Under the pieces are notes generated by a model that had not been told where the DNA came from, did not search any database, and worked only from the letters and a program-made list of their open reading frames with translations. Position numbers and translations under genes: made by a program. From positions 1,178,001 to 1,242,000 of the forward strand of contig JAWWNJ010000013.1 of the NCBI GenBank assembly GCA_037176885.1: 64,000 nucleotides of DNA, in the 5' to 3' direction. This document shows, one piece after another, positions 11,877-23,473 of the stretch (positions are counted from its first letter, which is position 1; every line of letters begins with the position of its first letter). The DNA comes from Favolaschia claudopus (Eukaryota > Basidiomycota > Agaricomycetes > Agaricales > Mycenaceae).

Positions 11877-12795
11877 CTAAACGATACCAGGCACAGCATC
11901 CTTCAGATGTTCCCGTTTGAGATGGCGGGCAACTACCCCGCACGTTTTGCACTTGCGTTCGGTTGCCTCGAAGGAAGCTTCTGAGTATCCGCTTCCTGCC
12001 ATTGGAGGGTGTCTGTCTCCGTGGTATGGTTTCCGCCCATCACCGTCGAGATAGCAGGGCGGGGACAGACAATAACTGACTCCAAAATTTGCCGTGGGGC
12101 AGCGACAAGTGTTTGTTGGGCGATCAAAGAAGGCGACGCCTGTTAACATTATCAAAGGGTGAATTGGAAGTCGACGAGCGCGAAATTAGTGTCTCCAAAT
12201 GGAGCGACCAACCTTGGTTCAGAGGATGAGTGCAGTCTTCACAGATAGTCCAATCGCATTTTTTACAGTGCCTGAATTCATCGCCTGCATCTGGAGTGTT
12301 CTCATCTTCATCTTCGTCTTTCCTCGGGGGAAAGCCTTTGAAACGACGAAAACAGCCATCGCATGCTGGAACTACCTGGGGATCGCGAACACGCTCCGCC
12401 CATGCAGCCTCCTCAAACATTTGAAGGCTCGCCATGGGCGATCCTGGGCCGCTGTGCTGTTTCATCATCTTGTCCAATTTGTGCATAATCGCCGGCTTCA
12501 CGCAAACGCTGCGTTTGTGCTCTTTCCAATCCTTCTTCTGGCAATCAGAGCTACGAGACACCATCCAGATGGATTTCATGCGTGAGATGCGCACGACTCA
12601 CGAACAGTATCTAGGATTAATGAATTATGATAGTGAATATGCGTTGAACTTGAATCGAGACTGAATCGATTCATGGAATTCTAACGCGATTTTGTCGCGT
12701 TCACGTCCAGGGCGTTCAACTCACATAGTTTTTTGGCATTTTGAGCATCGCAGGGCTTTCTCTGGCGTTTTCTTGCAGACATGACACCGAGCCAT
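11877..12795 (-). CDS. MYND zinc-finger protein with a second Cys-rich motif
   Basis: Four exons join to 226 residues: 12795-12725, a 9-base micro-exon 12610-12602, 12550-12213 and 12139-11877. The MYND finger reads CHVC, then CSKC, IYCSSDC, DWKEHKRSVC, with the usual cysteine and histidine spacing. The micro-exon supplies the conserved Tyr-Cys. A second pair of CxxC motifs (CDGC; HCKKCDWTICEDC) flanks an acidic loop and resembles a ZZ or RING-like zinc site, and a third lies near the C-terminus (CKTC). MYND domains usually bind proline-containing peptides in partner proteins; the partner here is unknown. About 100 bases separate this start from that of JIP5 on the other strand, so the two probably share a promoter. 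Confidence 0.75.
12602..12610 (-). other. 9-base micro-exon of the MYND gene
   Basis: On the minus strand the sequence reads AG, then ATACTGTTC, then GTGAGT. Inserting these nine bases restores the invariant MYND residues Tyr-Cys; skipping them gives a finger lacking one zinc ligand. The flanking introns are 114 and 51 bases. The call rests on splice dinucleotides and family constraint, not on transcript data. Confidence 0.7.
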
Positions 12796-12897
12796 GGTGG
12801 TACGAACAAAGCAGTATGCCGCGGCCGAGCTTGCCAACACTTTCGGCCGAACTGGCTGTCAAAAGATTTTTGACCTCTTGTCAACTCCGTTCAAACC

Positions 12898-14756
12898 ATG
12901 CCCGACATCCCAGTTGGTGCGCAGATATTCGACGTTGTATTCCACCCCAACGAGAGCGTGGTCTATACTGCGACGCTGACGGGTCACATCAAGGCCTTTG
13001 CATACGACCAATCCTCACATAAGAATACTTTTTCTGTTCGGCCTTCAAAACGATCTTGTCGTGCTCTGACTATCAACGACGACGGCACACGTCTCTACGC
13101 GGCTGGAAAAGCAAAGGCTATCTAGTGCGTCAATCGTCAGGGTCCAAGAGGCTGGAATCTAAAACTAGTCTTATGGCAGCACGGTCAATTCTGAAACTGG
13201 AGATATCGTCGAGACTCGCGTCGGCGCACACGAGTGAGCAGCGTTCAATTTGGAGTCTACCTGGGTCCTATATAGGTACTCGGGTATGATACGCGCCGCG
13301 CGTTGACTTTGCTAAAACGCGTATTTTTAGCGACCCAATAAACCGCATCAAACATGTTATGCCCTGGCTTTTGGCTACGGGGGACGATAACGGGGTTATA
13401 AAGGCAGGTTCTCCGTCATATCCTTTCCCGAGAACGGGATTTCTTATACTGCGTAGTTGTGGGATCCAAGGCAGCAAGAAGCTATCCGAACACACAAACA
13501 ACATTTTGACTATATCACCGACTTTCTATGGCTTCCGGACAAACACCATCTTTTGGCGACGAGGTCCGTTCGTGCCTTCCCCGGGAAGGGAGTACGCTTT
13601 GCTAAATAATGAGTAGTGGTGATGGGACGCTATCAGTCATGGATGTGCGATCAAAAAAGTCCACACCATTCGCTCAATCTGAGGACCAGGAAGACGAGCT
13701 GCTTGCCGCAACCACGATAAAAGCGTAGGCCGATTTCCTTGCTGATGGGTTACTCAGAGTTAATGGTGCTACCAGCGGAGCAAAAGTTGTTGTAGGCACC
13801 CAGCTCGGTATCCTCTCTATATTCAATCGGTCTAGCGGCTACGCCGACTGCGTCGATCGTGTACCTGGGTGCGTAGCATTTCTCTGACGCCTTTTCCATC
13901 GGTGACTGGAAATGCGCTTTGAATGATTCCCCACCTCATCCATTCGTTCCCGGTGCCCAAACGCAATACTCATATTCTCTGTAGACACCCCTCCTCAATT
14001 GACGCGCTCTGTTCTCTCCCTTCGGATTTCATCGAGTCTGCTGGTTCTCCTGGAATGGAGAACACAGTCTTAACAGGCTCCTCGGACGGGCTCGTCCGCG
14101 CCGTCCAGGTTCTACCCACTCGTCTTGTGGGGGTTGTTTCAGACCACGGAGAGCTGCCCATAGAACGGCTTGCTGTGGGAGGCGGGACAGGCAGACTCCA
14201 GTTGAACGAGGAAGAAGACGAGGATGACGACGATACAGGAAAGACGGGTAATGCTAAGAATAAAGGTAAAGGGAAGAGTAAGACAGAGGATGACGACGAT
14301 ACAGGAAAGACGGGTAATGCTAAGAATAAAGGTAAAGGGAAGAGTAAGACAGAGAGCGACGATGAAGATGAGGAGGACACGGACGACGACGCGGGGAAGC
14401 GTCGGTGGTTCGTTGCAAGCGCGGGGCACGACGAAGTGCTCCGGCTCACAGACCTTGAAGCTTTCTTTCGAAATCCCACTACTGGAGAGGAGGCAGTGGA
14501 AGCTTCCTCTGATGCGTCGGAAAACGAGGAAGCTGAAGCCGAGGATGACGAAGGGGAGCCTGACGAGAAGGAGGAAGTTGAGGAAGGCAAAGAAGACAAC
14601 GCCGGCTCCGATGCAGACACGGACGACGATGATTCCGATGCACCGACAACGAAGAAACGGAAGAGGAAGCCTGAAAAAGACCCTCTCGTTGTACGCCGAA
14701 AGAAGGGACGGAATGAAGTCGATCTTGCCGACGGCAACTTTTTCGATGGATTGTAG
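12898..14756 (+). CDS. JIP5: WD-repeat ribosome biogenesis protein JIP5/WDR55
   Basis: JIP5/WDR55 is a nucleolar WD40 protein needed for large ribosomal subunit production. Seven exons (12898-13124, 13180-13233, 13331-13403, 13457-13563, 13614-13724, 13776-13868, 13985-14756) give 478 residues. Typical blocks are GAQIFDVVFHP, LTGHIKAFAYD, FSVRPSKRSCRAL, WLLATGDDNGVIKLWDPR, FDYITDFLWLPDKHHLLATS, VVVGTQLGILSIFNRSSGY and VLTGSSDGLVRAVQVLP. The C-terminal part is very acidic with basic patches and ends NFFDGL. The third intron must start with GC to restore VIKLWDP. Unspliced, the region 13125-13900 looks decayed, but all six junctions keep frame, so the gene appears intact. Confidence 0.92.
14223..14354 (+). 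repeat. Perfect 66-base tandem duplication inside JIP5
   Basis: Two copies (14223-14288 and 14289-14354) are base-for-base identical and add 22 codons of a charged Asp/Lys/Gly linker without breaking the frame. The identity suggests a recent slippage or unequal exchange event. Confidence 0.95.
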
Positions 14757-16121
14757 TAGCTAGGTAGCAGTCGGCAATGACAATCCTCTCGCGAAAACTG
14801 ACTGAATTAACGAGATGAAACGAGGAATTTGGGCAAGAATGATAATTTAGGGACGTGTGTAGCTTCTTTCCCGTTGGGTGTTACCCAGGATATTGGAACC
14901 TATGGGGTCGCACTGTCGAGACAAGAAGACGACGGGTAAACCGTGTGTTGCTCCGACATGCATGATTAGCGTAATCCCGTCAAAGTTGAATTCTTGAATT
15001 GGCAGATCTGAAAGGAGTCCGAAGATCTGGAGGGTCGCGCCGTATCCAGAAGGAGGTTGTCAGAGAGTGCCTCCGCCACGCGACAGCGATGCTAGGATGT
15101 TGACAACATCTGAAAACCGAACTGAGCCACGCGACAGCGATGGTGAGATGTCAACGTGGGTGTACTGTGTCGCGCACTGTCCGCCGTCACTCAATGCGGA
15201 CGGCACCCTGCGATATGTGACGCTGCTGAAGGACTTTTGGCGGGGTAATCATCTGGGTTGCAACGAGTACTAGGAAATCTTCAGAAAGAATTCTCAGGTC
15301 CAGGATCACAATACAATTTTACAGACCATATACTTGGATTTTTGACTTTGACAGCCTCGAACATTCATAGAAGCCTCGCCAACTTGTGGTCGTTGCATTG
15401 GACACATATGTACGCGGCAGGATGATATTCATGGACCAGATGGGATCCGCGCTTTAGAGAAGCGGAAGCACGAAAACTTGTGTGAGAAGAGATGACTGAA
15501 TAGCCATCAGAAGAGAAATGGAGTCCACAGAGAACCACAATGAATGAATAGGGGACGAGATTGATGTGCGGGCTTGACGTATAGCGCCGTCGAAGTCGTG
15601 GGTTTCAACGCAGGATTTTTGACAATTACCGGGACTTATAGCGCTGCGGGGGTTGCATCCTGTTGCATCGTGAAGGCGAAGACAGAGAAGACTTGGTGAC
15701 TCGCAGAGAACAGTAAGGCGATCAACGGAAATCAAGAGAATGTAATTGAAGCAGGTTGAAGCGGTATGGCGAAGTGATTCAACCCCTCATGAAAAGATAA
15801 GCCGCGAGGGGGTTTGAGTCGTATTTACGGATATGATCAACTTGAGGCCTTGAGCGCCCAAAAGGGATGAGATAAAATTGCCTAAGTATGCTGTGCCCAA
15901 AGATTTTTTGTCTATCATCGAGCAAACTCAGTTCGGTTGTTGTGGGGCGAATCAAAGAGGCGGTATTTCCTCTTATGGACGTCGTGGCGGTCTATCATGT
16001 TTGATCGCCGAGGCGGTACTCGGTCACACCTTCGCCAACACCACAACATTCGAACCGACCAAAAGATATTGACTACACCTGCGCGCATCCACACTTGTAC
16101 GGATCGACTTGATTGTGTATC
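14757..16121. other. Intergenic region between JIP5 and ALDH7
   Basis: No supported gene in 1.36 kb. Short open frames have no recognisable features. A 16-base unit, CCACGCGACAGCGATG, occurs twice about 50 bases apart near 15075 and 15127. The last few hundred bases are presumably the ALDH promoter. Confidence 0.35.
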
Positions 16122-18500
16122 ATGATATCAAGGCGTGTTCTCCGTAATACTGTGCAGCGGTCGTCGCGTTTCTTGTCCTCTCGAGCGGCTAATGTATTGT
16201 CTGCCCTCGATATTCCTACATCTGGCGACGTTTTCGGCGTGTACGACGGAGAATGGAAAGGCTCCGGGGATCTTGTCTCGTCTCTATGCCCAACAACTGG
16301 TGAAGTTCTTGCCCATGTCAAAACTGTATGCAAAAGACCCGCACCCAAAGGGTGTTGCACTCTCTTGAGCTCAACCGGATCTTAGGCCTCTCCGGAAGAG
16401 CTTCATGAAGCTCTTTCCAAGTCTCGAGAAGCATTCACCCAGTTCAGGAGTATGTTTTCTGCATATGTTCGCCCGGTTTTGCGAACCCACCGCAACTAGA
16501 TGTCCCGGCGCCACGTCGGGGAGAAATCCTCCGGCAGATCAGAGAGGCGCTTGCTGCTAAGGTCTGTCTGTATGATCCAAGGTGCAATGAACCGTACCAA
16601 CCTCCGTGTCCTATGTTAAGCGCACTGAGCTTGGAGCTCTCGTTTCGCTTGAAATGGGTAAGATCAAAACCGAGGGAATTGGAGAAGTTCAGGAATTCGT
16701 TGATATTGTATGTTCGGTACGAATTACCGGATTCATCGCTGATGCGCTCCTCTAGTGCGACTATGCCGTTGGTCTGTCGCGGATGATGAACGGCCGTGTC
16801 GTTGCCTCTGAACGTCCAGGGCACTCAATCTTGGAAGGTACATATTGCTTGGACATCGATCCAGTTCTACACCCGTCGTCGTTATATTTACATGATACAA
16901 GTTCCCAACCCTCTCGGCGTAGTAGGCGTTCTAAGTGCCTTCAATTTTCCAGTGGCTGTTTATGGATGGCTAGTCAATTTGCAGCGTGCAAAAATCTCAC
17001 ATCCTGACTGTTGATTGATAGGAATCTCGCCCTCTCATTCGCGGCTGGTAATGCGACTGTCTGGAAACCTTCACCAACCACGCCTCTATGCTCTATTGCC
17101 GTCACAACTATAATCGCGCGTGTCCTCAAACAGAATGGCAAGCATGAAAATCCATCTGCTTTTGCCATGTTTTCTGAGCATACACTCACACGACAGGTAT
17201 TCCCGGTGCAGTCGCTGCCCTCGTTACGGGAGATAAGGATGTTGGAGCAGCCATTGCAGAGGGTCGCGAAGTAGATCTCGGTACGAACTTCCTGGTTTTG
17301 TTGCTATCTGGCTAATAATGTATGTATAGTTTCATTCACCGGCAGCGAACGTGTTGGCCGTATTGTGGGCCGGACTGTCCAATCGCGATTTGGAAAGGTT
17401 ATTCTGGAACTTGGCGGGAATAATGGTAAGAAATAGTTGTCCCTCATCCCATCCTCCAGTGACAGCATTCCCAAGCCGCAATCGTTATGCCTGATGCCGA
17501 CCTCGAAATGGCGATTCCATCTGTTTTCTTCGGGGCCATCGGCACGGCGGGCCAGCGATGCACTTCGACTCGGCGGCTTTATTTACATCGGGGAATTGCA
17601 GACCAGTTCCTTGACCGTCTGCAAAAAGTCTATTCCACTCTCAAACCTGGCGACCCTCTCGATGAAGCTACTTTGCTTGGGCCTGTGCACAGCGCGACAG
17701 CGGTTGAGACCTATGAGAAGACGGTCCAACATCTGCAAGACACGAAAGCCCAGATCCTAGTAGGGGGGGCGCGGTATGCAGCTGCTGATGCGCCGGGTGG
17801 CTCCCGGGGTAACTTCGTACAGCCCACCATCGCCGTGCCAAAGACTGCAGATCCCGCCGATAGTTTGTGGCAAACGGAGACCTTTGCACCTATTCTGAAC
17901 TGCGCGGTGTTTGACGAGCTGGATGAAGCTATTCGCTGGAACAATGCGGTGCCTCAGGTGGGTTGGCAAGGAGCGTATGCTCCAATCGTTGACTCTATTC
18001 ATTCGTCGTTTGTTAGGGCTTGTCTTCCAGTCTCTGGACGAGGGATATCAGAAATGTTGGCACATGGATTGGACCAAATGGTTCTGACACCGGAATCGTG
18101 AATGTACGTGTCGTGTCGCATAACTTGGTACGACCTTGCCATAATCCGATCTCGATAGGTCAATGTTGGGACGAGTGGTGCCGAAATCGGGGCTGCATTC
18201 GGCGGTAACAAGGTACGCTCCAATGTTCTGCACCCAGCGGTGTCATTTACCTCGAAAATTTCGCACAGAGTACTGGGTGGTTAGTCTGGCCATCAGTTCC
18301 CCGGATTGTTGGTGCTGATACACTCTCATTGAATCTACTAGGGGACGCGAGTCGGGAGGCGATGCTTGGAAACAATATGTGCGCTGGAGCGCTTGTACCA
18401 GTGAGCCGATAAGGGTTTTCTGCAGTACGCTACTAACTGGACTGCAGTCAATTTCTCGGACGAAGCGCCGTTGGCCCAAGGGGTGAATTTCTCTGTGTAA
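16122..18500 (+). CDS. ALDH7-type (antiquitin-like) aldehyde dehydrogenase
   Basis: ALDH7 enzymes oxidise aldehydes such as alpha-aminoadipic semialdehyde with NAD. Fifteen exons join to 535 residues; the longest is 17476-17957. The N-terminus is rich in Arg and Ser without acidic residues, suggesting mitochondrial import. Family blocks include [57 protein letters not shown], the catalytic Glu in ILELGGNN, the catalytic Cys in [12 protein letters not shown], and [17 protein letters not shown]. An 11-base micro-exon (18269-18279) encodes the centre of the last block. Introns 6 (16969-17021) and 7 (17138-17196) need GC donors to restore YGWN and KQNGIPGAV. Many small exons make single junctions uncertain by a codon, but family and integrity look secure. 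Confidence 0.9.
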
Positions 18501-18929
18501 AGAACGGGAAGATGGCGCGCGAAAAGGAAGGTGCGGCCGAAACTCAGTTCGGTGCGATGCTGTCTCACTACTGGATCCCCTTGTAGTAGTTTGATATTCA
18601 TTTCGTGTTTTATTTGAGTTTTGTTTGGATAACTGTTCATCACCTCCCTCACGCGAGAGACATACGTGAGAGGCGGTATCCAGGCGGCACTCATGTGGAT
18701 GTCTCGAATGTCGGCAATTGGGTTGATGGATCAGCCGCATCAGCAATTGTATTGCCCGTAGGATGCTGCTGATCTCAACGAGTTGACTGAACGCTAAACA
18801 ATTGTCTAAACTCGTCCTTTAAATCCCGTACGCTCACTAGACGTCGCTTGAATTTCCGCCCAGTAAATCAGGGCGCCCCTGCCACTCCCGCTTCTCCTTC
18901 CTTACTTTCCACCATTTCTTCAATTCGGT
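18501..18929. other. Intergenic region downstream of ALDH7
   Basis: A long antisense open frame overlaps the ALDH end and this spacer, but it has no protein-like features. The stretch probably holds the ALDH 3' end and the promoter of the next gene. Confidence 0.35.
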
Positions 18930-20604
18930 ATGGCTTCAGCGGACGACCTTCCGTGGCCCGAACTCGGCAATGTTTCGCGCGGTGCTACTCGAGGCAACCA
19001 GGGCCAGAAAGGCGTCCTTGGGCCCGCAGACCGTGAAGGACGGTCCATACTCCAACTCAGGGTTCAACCAGGCGTTCTCGCTGTTCGCCTCAATCGCCAA
19101 GCCAGTGACTGGTATCGCACCCTTGATAATGAAGTCAATCGCGCCCTCAAACTCACCAAAACCTACTGGCGCAAAGCCCGTCGACGCCAGGACTACGACG
19201 CGCGTGCGGACCAGGACCACATGGAATTACACGAATGGCTGCAACAATTGAAGGACAAGACGATGTCTCACCTCGAACTTCTCATGCAGAAGGGGGATAT
19301 TCAGGGGCCTCCGTACGCCATGCCCGAAGAAGTCGAGCTCACCTTCCTGCGCAAATTCATTGAGCGTCAAACAGCCGGCATTCCCCATAATCCTCGTCTG
19401 CGAAATAACCCTAACCTCAGTAATGAGCCCTACGCTATACGACAACACTCCGTCGAGTCTCCATCACCCGAACCGGCTGAACGTGAACGAGCTGCATTTC
19501 TGGACCAGCAGAAATCTTGTAAATACATGTTTCGCTCAGAGCTAGTTTTGTTCTTATGATTCAAACAGACCATGTCCCCGAACCCACCACACACATTCCT
19601 ACTCCCCACCCGAGACCAAACTCGGGTTCTCCTTCAATGCGAAATTCTGAAACATTGTCTCAGGAAGCTACGTCGTCAAGTTCGTCCCTCCCTTCTTATC
19701 AATCATGAGACAATTCTCATGGCCCAACAGAACAGGCGTTACAGAATGCCCGAGCTGCTTTTACGCGGGCTCAGAAAGACACGCAGGAGGCTTTCATGCG
19801 TTACACAAATTGTTTGGAGGCAGAACGACAAGCAAGGGCAGCGGTTTCGACCGCAGAAAAACGGCGAGACGATATCAGTGCGTTATCAAGACTTTTAGAC
19901 TGCATCACAATTCTCACAAAGCAATCGGTATAAGTGGCTTCCCTCCTAACCCGGAATCAAGCTGTCGGTGAGTTAGTTTGGTCGGTTATTATTGGTTTGG
20001 GATTTAATTGGGATCTAGACGGTCAGTCGAGACATTCATCGGTATCGGGAGATGAACCCAGTCCGAGGTACGAGGTGAGTAGCCCTTTTTTTCTGTCTCT
20101 TTTCTGTATGCTCACGGGCGGCAGGATTTCCGACCGGCGGAGCCAATTCCCATAAGACCTCCAATGGCTACTGCGAAAGCGATGGACTGGGCGTCAGTGG
20201 AGAATCATGGCATGTACGCACACGAGCCAACATCACATCTTGACGTGCGTTATATTTTCTCATGTTCTCGTATACGCTCAACTGTTGTCTAGGATCAGTC
20301 CAAGTCCAGGAAGCATCCACGGACATGGGAGCACAGCCAGCTTCAAGGTGGGTATTGCGATAGCAATACGCCGGGCGTTTCGCTGAACCATTCAGCAGAT
20401 GCCCAATACGCCGATGCCCAGTATGCTTGCCAGGTAACTGTCTATCTTTGTCTTCCTTATTTCGCTCGGGCTCATAACGCGTCCTCGCGTGTCAGAATAT
20501 GGCTGGTCTCCCTCCGCCCCGAAAACGTGTACACCATATGATGCCCGGTTTCGATGTTCTGAATAACGCTGCTTTGCAGTCGAACATGACTTTACAGTCA
20601 TAAC
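18930..20604 (+). CDS. Unrecognised protein with coiled coil and polar tail
   Basis: I do not recognise the family. A 196-codon first exon (18930-19518) starts MASADDLPWPELGNVSRG and contains a charged helical stretch around WYRTLDNEVNRALKLTKTYW. Exons at 19569-19679 and 19731-19927 continue it in frame; the third encodes a likely coiled coil (ALQNARAAFTRAQKDTQEAF). Further exon-like blocks with good splice sites follow near 20020-20072, 20123-20243, 20293-20429 and 20496-20604, ending in a Pro/Arg motif GLPPPRKRVHHMMPGFDV and a stop at 20604. One junction, after 19927, cannot be joined in frame with standard sites: either an exon is missed, the gene ends early, or the copy is damaged. Confidence 0.45.
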
Positions 20605-21688
20605 GACTGATGTATTTCCTGCCCGCTCACGCCTACCTGTGTCTCCGCTCACTCGCTTTGTGTTTTGTTACTTTCGATTTCGACGTGACTACAAGTCTCT
20701 TGGCTCCTTCATTGTAGATGTAGTGATGTACCGCGCCCGTATATTATTTTTAGTGTATCATAATGCTCGAATCATAAAAGTGAAAATGGAACTATCTGAA
20801 CCGAAGATAATAAGAACGATGGGTTTGCAACGAGGTATTTTATGGCATCGGGAACACGCGTTTTCGCCATTTGTGGTTGCGTTTGAAGAATGTCACGTTC
20901 GCGGGTGTCAACTCACGTGGGTGTGACTGAGCTCAATATCAGAGTTACTTAGTAATAGACGCGCAAAAAACGCGTATGATCGCGAGGGTTCGCGACAAGA
21001 AGGCTCTCGACTTTGCATTGAATAAATTTAAAGCTACAACAATTTAATTTCCTGATACAGATTTATAATTTAGATATATCTGCTCCATCTTGGACGATCC
21101 AGGTCGAACCCACACCATCCTCCATCCTCCAGTGCGGGGCGTGCAGTTATCCGGAATAAAACGAGTCATTGTAGGTCATTCTTCAACTTCCGAGGTTCTT
21201 ATACACGCGGCTGGCACGCGGGACGCAAGAATTATGGAGGAGCGGATCATCCCGATTTCGTATCTTCCATCATGTCCCGCTTCCAGCTTCGGGCTGCCAA
21301 ACCTTTCTCTCGACTTCTCTACCTAATTTATGGTAAATTCTGCGAAGGGCATGCGGTGCCTGTGCGAACAGCCGAGATTGAAGGAGAAAGGGCAGACGCG
21401 GAGGGGTATGTACTTGATTTAGCCCCAAGTTGACGAGTCGGTATGGTCGTCCAAGATCAAAGATCCGGCGCCTATACATATCAGCAGGGTGTGCGGGGAA
21501 TCACTCAATGAACTGCGGAGCAGACCTCGGGAGACTATGCACGGTCATTTTTTGCCTTGTGAAGATCAATGTCCATTTTGGGAAGGCAATTCTCCACTCT
21601 ATTTTTCCTGTACATGATGACGCCGACGAATACCATCACAGTGTACATCTATAAGTACACTGTACACAGGTACACACAGATGAATACA
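20605..21688. other. Intergenic region, AT-rich in part
   Basis: No supported gene. The 20740-21080 part is AT-rich with poly-A/T runs. Near 21640-21680 there is a cluster of GTACA/TACAC units. The last bases are the 3' side of the minus-strand dehydrogenase gene. Confidence 0.35.
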
Positions 21689-23473
21689 TCACGAGCTCAA
21701 CACCTGTACTGGATCGACGCCTATTTTGTCCGAAATCTTCTCGCTGACATCCTCAATGCCTTTCTGAGCCTTGACCAGACCGGACCCCCAACTACTGAAC
21801 CCCATCCCGATGCCGGCGGAGGCCGAACGCTGCTCGGAGCGCATCGCACCCAGCTTGTGCTCTACCACAGTCTTGTGCAATCCTTCGTATGTCGTCCAGG
21901 CACCTTTGTATCCCAGACCGCCCTTCTCCGGTGGGAGCCGCGCGCGTGAATCATTGAAGATGAGATGGACGTTGACCAAATTGAAGAGCGAGGGTTGTAG
22001 GTTGACTATATCGCTAGTGAGGTTGGGTAATTTGTGCGCGATACTGTAGCCTGCGGCAAGGAGCCAGGAGCGCGAGAGATAGTAGGAACTAATGAGATAC
22101 TGAGATGCATGATTAACCTGAAATTCAGTATATAAAGGAGAGTTCATACGGAGATCAAAAGCATGAGGGTAGGCGACACAGTCGGGAAAGTGGTTTCTCC
22201 GTCTAATGTCGAGAGCAAGAGATAGACGTCCCCATACGTCGGAGGAGGACCAGGATCGGCGATCACGAAAGTTTCGCCTCCTATATCAGGATTCTTGCTT
22301 CCGTTGGCCAGGTCTAATAAGCGTTGTTCGTACAGCAAGTGAGCCACCGCACAGTTTTCCACGTAGACAAAATTCTGGACTATGGAGTTCATCCAGGTTG
22401 GGTTGACCTTCCGCACAAGATAGGCACCTAGATTAACAGGACAACAATTCAGCCAAGACCCGTCATGCATGCAACGGAAAACGACTTGCCGCATAGCATG
22501 TCTCCGCCGGACCCAAAGACACCGTTTCCTGGGCGTATACAGCCGGTTCGCAAGACGCTGTCGCGAGATGCTGACCTGTCTGCAGCGCGTACGTGTCTCT
22601 CTGCTTGCATTTTCGTGGCGGCATAGTTAGAGAAATGGTCGGCGTGCCGCTTAGGGATGAGAGCTTCATCCTCATCTATAGGTTGGACGAAGAAGGCAGG
22701 TTCCGTCTCCCAAGGCCAGAGTAGGAAACGTGTTGCGTGGACTGAGACAGATCCCGACGAGGTATAGACCATGATGGTAGCTCCTACTGCCTGGGACGCG
22801 TTGAGAATGTTTTGAGTGCCTGTTACGTTGACTTTGGCGGAATTCGGCAGAAGCATCTCGCTCTTTTCGTAAAAACGAATATTCGCAGCCGTGTGGAAGA
22901 CAGTAATTTCAGGCGGTGGACCAGGCATATTTTGGTCAGGCCAGGGTGCATTGAACGCTGCGTCAACCGCTGCAGCATCGGAGACGTCGGTTTGAATGAA
23001 AGCTACGTCTTTACCGCGGGTCGTGAGGTCATGTCGCACGGGAGCACGAATATCGAGAATCCGAATACGTCTAGGATCTTCACCCCGCTCCAGAAGCTGC
23101 ATGACAATCCAGCCACCGAGAAACCCAGCCTATCAGACATCAAGCAAGCGATTAGCCAAGTCGTTGGTGGAAACGGAGCAGGCAGCGCCAAGCAGCGGAT
23201 ATGCACCCCACCGACTACGATGTATCTTCGACCCGTCCTTGGGGGGATTTGATCGGATATTGAGATGGGAGATTTCTCGACTTTTGCAGCGACGAGACGA
23301 GCATATTCTGGTGTACAACGCGTGGGGGACACGGCTAACGCGCCTTCGGGAATTCGGGTTAGGCGTTGGTCATTTAAGCGAATGTAGAGGACCAGTAGAA
23401 CGGTGGTGACAAGAGCCAAAGCGACGAGCCAGAGCCACGCCATGAAGCTTTGCAACGATAGAGAAGGCTGCAC
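21689..23473 (-). CDS. NAD(P)-dependent 3-beta-hydroxysteroid dehydrogenase family protein
   Basis: Extended short-chain dehydrogenase of the 3-beta-HSD/isomerase family, which acts on sterols or related alcohols; the substrate here is unknown. Four exons (23473-23207, 23129-22490, 22427-22150, 22099-21689) give 531 residues, or 521 if the second ATG at 23443 is used. One N-terminal membrane helix (WLWLVALALVTTVLLVLYI) suggests an ER anchor. The dinucleotide loop GGAGFLGGW is formed across the first splice junction. Also visible are FHTAANIRFYE, TGTQNILNAS, the catalytic YTSSGSV and NYAATK motifs, RTGCIRPGNGVFG, and VENCAVAHLLYEQRL. The second intron has a GC donor with strong GCAAGT context. 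No frameshift is seen. Confidence 0.88.

Noticed and set aside
13125..13900. First impression that JIP5 is a pseudogene, with many stops between 13125 and 13900
   Set aside because: Six introns, one with a GC donor, restore every conserved block in frame.
13970..14737. 255-codon antisense open frame, Ser-rich
   Set aside because: It is the mirror of the acidic, repeat-containing tail of JIP5. The poly-Ser composition follows from GAG/GAC codons on the other strand.
18243..18746. 167-codon antisense open frame at the end of ALDH7
   Set aside because: Overlaps well-supported ALDH7 exons on the other strand and shows no family features.
21600..21690. Cluster of TACAC/GTACA repeats as possible transposon end
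   Set aside because: No matching partner, target duplication or coding remnant nearby.
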